A stretch of DNA of 64,000 nucleotides from Planctomycetaceae bacterium (lineage in GTDB: Bacteria > Planctomycetota > Planctomycetia > Gemmatales > Gemmataceae): positions 1 to 64,000 of the forward strand of contig PNLP01000023.1 of NCBI GenBank assembly GCA_013823135.1, read 5' to 3'. Positions 60,820-64,000 of the stretch are shown here, one piece after another. Below the pieces are notes generated by a model. The model was not told where the DNA came from and did not search any database. It was given only the letters and a program-made list of their open reading frames with translations. How positions within the stretch are numbered: the first letter of the stretch is position 1; each line of letters opens with the position of its first letter. Position numbers and translations under genes: made by a program.

Positions 60820-63800
60820 TCACTCGCTGTCCAGAACCTCGCGGACGAACCACGCGAGGGTTTCTGGCGAGTAAGGCTTCTGCAGGAACGCGACGCGGGG
60901 ATCGTCCATCGCGTCGGCCGTGTACCCGGACACGAACACGATCCTGATCCCCGGGTAACGTGCAGTCAACTGTTCGGCCAACTCCCGGCCACCCATCACG
61001 GGCATGACCACATCCGTCAGCACGAGTTCCGGCGGGCGGGGGAGTTGTTCGCACGCGGTCAGAGCCTCCGCCCCGTCTCCGACTGCAATCACGTGATACC
61101 CCGCCCGAGTCAGCACCTCCACGGTCACCGCTCGCAACGGCGTGTCGTCTTCCACAACCAGAATGGTCTCGGTGCCGACTGCACGGGGTTGCAGCCGCGC
61201 GGGTGGGATTGGTTCATTCTCGTCGTGTTGTGTGTCGTGCCGCGGGAGGTAAACGTGGACTGTGGTCCCGACTCCCACGGCACTGTCAATCGTCACGAAC
61301 CCACCAGACTGCCGCACGATGCCATAGACCAGCGATAGCCCCAGACCAGTCCCCTGGCCGACCGGCTTGGTTGTATAGAACGGCTCGAAGACTCGCGCGA
61401 CCACGGAAGGGTCCATCCCACGGCCAACATCGGTCACAGTCACACGCGTATACCACCCCTCGCGGGCATCCGGGCTCGGGTGCGCACCGCCCGCGGGAAC
61501 CTCGACCGCATCGGTTGTGATTCCCAGTCGGCCGCCGCTGGGCATCGCATCTCGGGCGTTCATCACAAGGTTCATGATTACTTGCGTGAACTGGCCGGGG
61601 TCGGCTCGCACCATCCCGATTGATGGGCTCAATCTCACCTCCAGGGTGATGGAGTCCCCGAGCAATCGCGAAAGCATCTGAACCGTCTCGCCGATGATCG
61701 CGTTCGGGTCGAACACCTCGACTTTCTGCACGGACCGCCGACCGAACGCCAGCAACTGGCGAGTCAGCGCGGTGCCTCGCCCACCGGCACGGGTGATCTC
61801 CTCCGCGAGTCCGCGGTCCGGGTGATCTGCCGGCATTCCGTCAAGAAGAAGGGAGCCGCACAGGTTGACGACCGAGAGCAGGTTGTTGAAGTCGTGCGCG
61901 ACCCCGGCCGCGAGCCCCCCGATCGCTTCGAGTTTCTGTTTCTGACGCACATGGTCTTCGAGAACTTTCCGCTCCGTCACGTCCCGCTGCACCGAGATCC
62001 AGTGCGTGTAGTACCCGGTTTCATCGGCGAGCGGGGTGATGTCGATCTCGACCCAAAACTCGGACCCGTCCTTGCGACAGTTCAGAAGCTCCGCCCGGAC
62101 TGGCTGCCACTTCCGGAGTGCGGCCCGGATCGCGTTAAGAGATGCCCGATCGGTCCGCGGGGACTGGAGGATTCGGGGAGTCTTGCCGATGAGTTCCTCC
62201 AGGGTGTAGCCGCACTGGTCGATGAACGCGGGGTTGGCGTACAGAATTCGCGGCCCTGGTAGGTCGATCGGCTCCGCCTCGGTGACGAGGATCGCGTCGC
62301 GGGTGTTCATGACAACAGTGTGCAGCAACCGGAGTTCGGCCTCGGCTTCCTTGCGAGAGGAGATGTCGCGTGAGATCCCGAGAAACCCAATCGGGTCCCC
62401 GGCTGGGCCGCGAAGGAGTTGCCCACGGATGTCCACCCAGACTGGTGTGCCGTCTTTTCGGAGTGCCTGATGCTCAAGGAGGAAATCTCCCGTGCCCCGG
62501 ATCGCCCCCATCATTTGAACAATCGCGTCGGCCTGGCCGGGTTGAGCGTGGTGTGTGACGGGGCGGCCAATCATTTCTTCACGGGTCGCCCCGTACAGGC
62601 GAACCGCTGCATCGTTCCAGAACGTGACCATCCCTTCCGGGTCCGTGACGACAACCGCGTCGTTCACCTGCTCGAACAGGATTCCGCGATAAGTCCGCAG
62701 GTCGCGAATTTGCCGCCGTTGTACCCCGGCGAGCACGTCGAGCAGATTGTTTCGGACTGTCTCGCCGACGAGTGCCTGCTCGACGAGGCTCCACGGGCGG
62801 GCAACCCCGCGAATCTCGTCAAGCCAGGCTTCGAACGACTTCCGCGGGGTCAGTCTGCGTCCATCGGGAGTTTCACCCACCACCTTTCGCGGGTCGCCTG
62901 CCCAGCGGACAGTTCGAGCAACCTCCGGGCGAAACCACATCACGAACGTCCTGTCAGTGTGTGGCACGCGCAGTGCGGTCAACCCGCTCGCTGTCGCGGC
63001 CAGGTCGGCGAACTCCGGCTCTTCGTGTCCGAGGCGGTGCGTGATGATGACCGACCGACCGGTTCGTTCGAGCCAGTCGACGAGGCGACGAAGGTCATGT
63101 TCCTCTGGCGTGGTGCCGCGGGTCCGAAACCGGTTATTGTGGAATACGGCGAGCCCGTTGGCGTGGAGAGCTTCCATCAGGCCGGCCTCGGTGGAGACGA
63201 GTCCTTCGGCCCAGTCGTCCGCTCGGTCGAGCACGTCGGGGAGGCTGTGAAGCAGAAGTTGCCCCAACACAACCCCACGGTTCCGCTCGCGACTGTCGAA
63301 CAACTCTGTCTGGACGGCAACCATACTGGATACCGCACCGACGAGGGCGTGAACAGCCACACTCGGGAGGTACGGGACAGAGTGGTGGCACGCGATGAGC
63401 CCCCACAACCGGTTGTCACGCACGATGGACGCGGTGAGCGTTGCCCGGACTCCCATGTTCGTCAGGTATTCGCGGTGAATCGGAGAGAACCCACGGGCGA
63501 GTGCGAATGACAGATCGAGCTCGCCCGTGGCCAGGTCCGAGATAATTGGAACCGGTTCGGCAAGAACGTCGCTCAATACGCGAACGCGGTTCGCCAGGTA
63601 CAACTCGCGGGCTTGCGGGGGAATGTCGCTCGCCGGGTAGTGAAGCCCGAGATAGGGTTCGAGGTCGGGCCGCCGGGCTTCGGCGATCACCTCGCCATTC
63701 CAGTCTTCGCTGAACTGATACACCATAACCCGGTCGTATCCGGTTCGCTCCCGAAGCATCTCCGTCGTCAGTTGGCTGTAGTCCTCCACCGTTTTCCCTT

Positions 63801-64000
63801 CGGAAAGCAGTCGGGCCGCCTCCTTGAGCAAGTCCGCGAGGGCTTCGGCATGGCGGGAGTAGTTGCCGAGTGGGTGCTCGCGGCCGGGTGCGACGAGTTC
63901 GAGGATGTACTCGCCCGCCTGAGTGTGGGCGAGGGCAATCCGTGGAGGCCAAAGTACGCCAAGGTCGGTAACCGTTCCGGGCGGGTTGTTGGCGAACGCC
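60820..64000 (-). CDS. Bacteriophytochrome hybrid histidine kinase, 5' end beyond window
   Basis: Open frame of about 1059 residues entering from the window edge. Order: end of the N-terminal PAS region, GAF domain with the phytochrome YPASDIPPQ motif (Asp near 63627) and FSPIHREYLTNMGV, PHY domain (SFEAWLDEIRGVARPWS), two PAS domains, HisKA with phospho-His at 61894-61896 (AGVAHDFNNLL), HATPase, and a C-terminal receiver with Asp at 61012-61014 (LVLTDVVMP). The bilin-binding Cys, if of the N-terminal type, lies outside the window. Convergent with the bilin operon, 10 bases from its last stop. Confidence 0.92.
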   Translation of the reverse strand, partial: AFANNPPGTVTDLGVLWPPRIALAHTQAGEYILELVAPGREHPLGNYSRHAEALADLLKEAARLLSEGKTVEDYSQLTTEMLRERTGYDRVMVYQFSEDWNGEVIAEARRPDLEPYLGLHYPASDIPPQARELYLANRVRVLSDVLAEPVPIISDLATGELDLSFALARGFSPIHREYLTNMGVRATLTASIVRDNRLWGLIACHHSVPYLPSVAVHALVGAVSSMVAVQTELFDSRERNRGVVLGQLLLHSLPDVLDRADDWAEGLVSTEAGLMEALHANGLAVFHNNRFRTRGTTPEEHDLRRLVDWLERTGRSVIITHRLGHEEPEFADLAATASGLTALRVPHTDRTFVMWFRPEVARTVRWAGDPRKVVGETPDGRRLTPRKSFEAWLDEIRGVARPWSLVEQALVGETVRNNLLDVLAGVQRRQIRDLRTYRGILFEQVNDAVVVTDPEGMVTFWNDAAVRLYGATREEMIGRPVTHHAQPGQADAIVQMMGAIRGTGDFLLEHQALRKDGTPVWVDIRGQLLRGPAGDPIGFLGISRDISSRKEAEAELRLLHTVVMNTRDAILVTEAEPIDLPGPRILYANPAFIDQCGYTLEELIGKTPRILQSPRTDRASLNAIRAALRKWQPVRAELLNCRKDGSEFWVEIDITPLADETGYYTHWISVQRDVTERKVLEDHVRQKQKLEAIGGLAAGVAHDFNNLLSVVNLCGSLLLDGMPADHPDRGLAEEITRAGGRGTALTRQLLAFGRRSVQKVEVFDPNAIIGETVQMLSRLLGDSITLEVRLSPSIGMVRADPGQFTQVIMNLVMNARDAMPSGGRLGITTDAVEVPAGGAHPSPDAREGWYTRVTVTDVGRGMDPSVVARVFEPFYTTKPVGQGTGLGLSLVYGIVRQSGGFVTIDSAVGVGTTVHVYLPRHDTQHDENEPIPPARLQPRAVGTETILVVEDDTPLRAVTVEVLTRAGYHVIAVGDGAEALTACEQLPRPPELVLTDVVMPVMGGRELAEQLTARYPGIRIVFVSGYTADAMDDPRVAFLQKPYSPETLAWFVREVLDSE

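Overview
The window looks like a chromosome segment of a high-GC planctomycete of the Gemmataceae type. The evidence is a WD40/caspase fusion, secreted PQQ-propeller, DUF4139 and UnbV proteins, a 322-residue SecE, an RNase E/G with a huge low-complexity insert, many Ser/Thr kinases and sigma-54 regulators, and many intergenic inverted-repeat elements. This assignment rests on gene content only.

Layout. 1-9.1 kb: a truncated WD40-PDZ-caspase protein, an EamA transporter, a DUF58 protein, two planctomycete hypotheticals, a lipoprotein and trpD. 9.2-18.8 kb: lexA with a candidate operator, RNase E/G with its DUF2344 neighbour, then a regulatory phosphotransfer cluster hpf-ptsN-ptsH-ptsI and holA. 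18.9-25.7 kb: nnrE, a KDG kinase and KDPG aldolase, metH and csrA. 26-31.2 kb: a minus-strand translation operon read tRNA-Thr(TGT), tRNA-Tyr, tRNA-Gly, tRNA-Thr(GGT), tuf, tRNA-Trp, secE, nusG, rplK; apart from the tRNA-Trp this is the order of the E. coli thrU-tyrU-glyT-thrT-tufB-secE-nusG-rplK region. 31.3-50 kb: a methyltransferase, secreted enzymes and propeller proteins, nagA, a sigma-like factor, an isolated rplC and a sigma-54 response regulator.

50.4-64 kb is the most interesting part. After an AT-rich spacer come a sigma-54 response regulator and then ten tightly packed plus-strand genes: Ser/Thr kinase, membrane sensor, 2Fe-2S ferredoxin, V4R protein, a 75-residue protein, a second V4R protein, two Cys-free phycobiliprotein-like globins, heme oxygenase, and a ferredoxin-Ser/Thr kinase fusion. 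A bacteriophytochrome hybrid histidine kinase converges on them. The core matches the bilin-biosynthesis-associated-globin (BBAG) clusters known from non-photosynthetic bacteria, but no PcyA-like bilin reductase is present and kinases have been added. I infer a biliverdin-making, possibly light- or redox-responsive signalling system.

A second theme is repeats. At least eight families of short inverted-repeat elements lie between genes. Family A (arm core GGCGAGCGGGGGACGTGAGT) also lies inside coding sequence: a perfect 87-bp copy occupies 29 codons' worth of metH, another forms the C-terminus of the EamA protein, and a third supplies the last residues and stop codon of nagA, all three read as ...ASGG....
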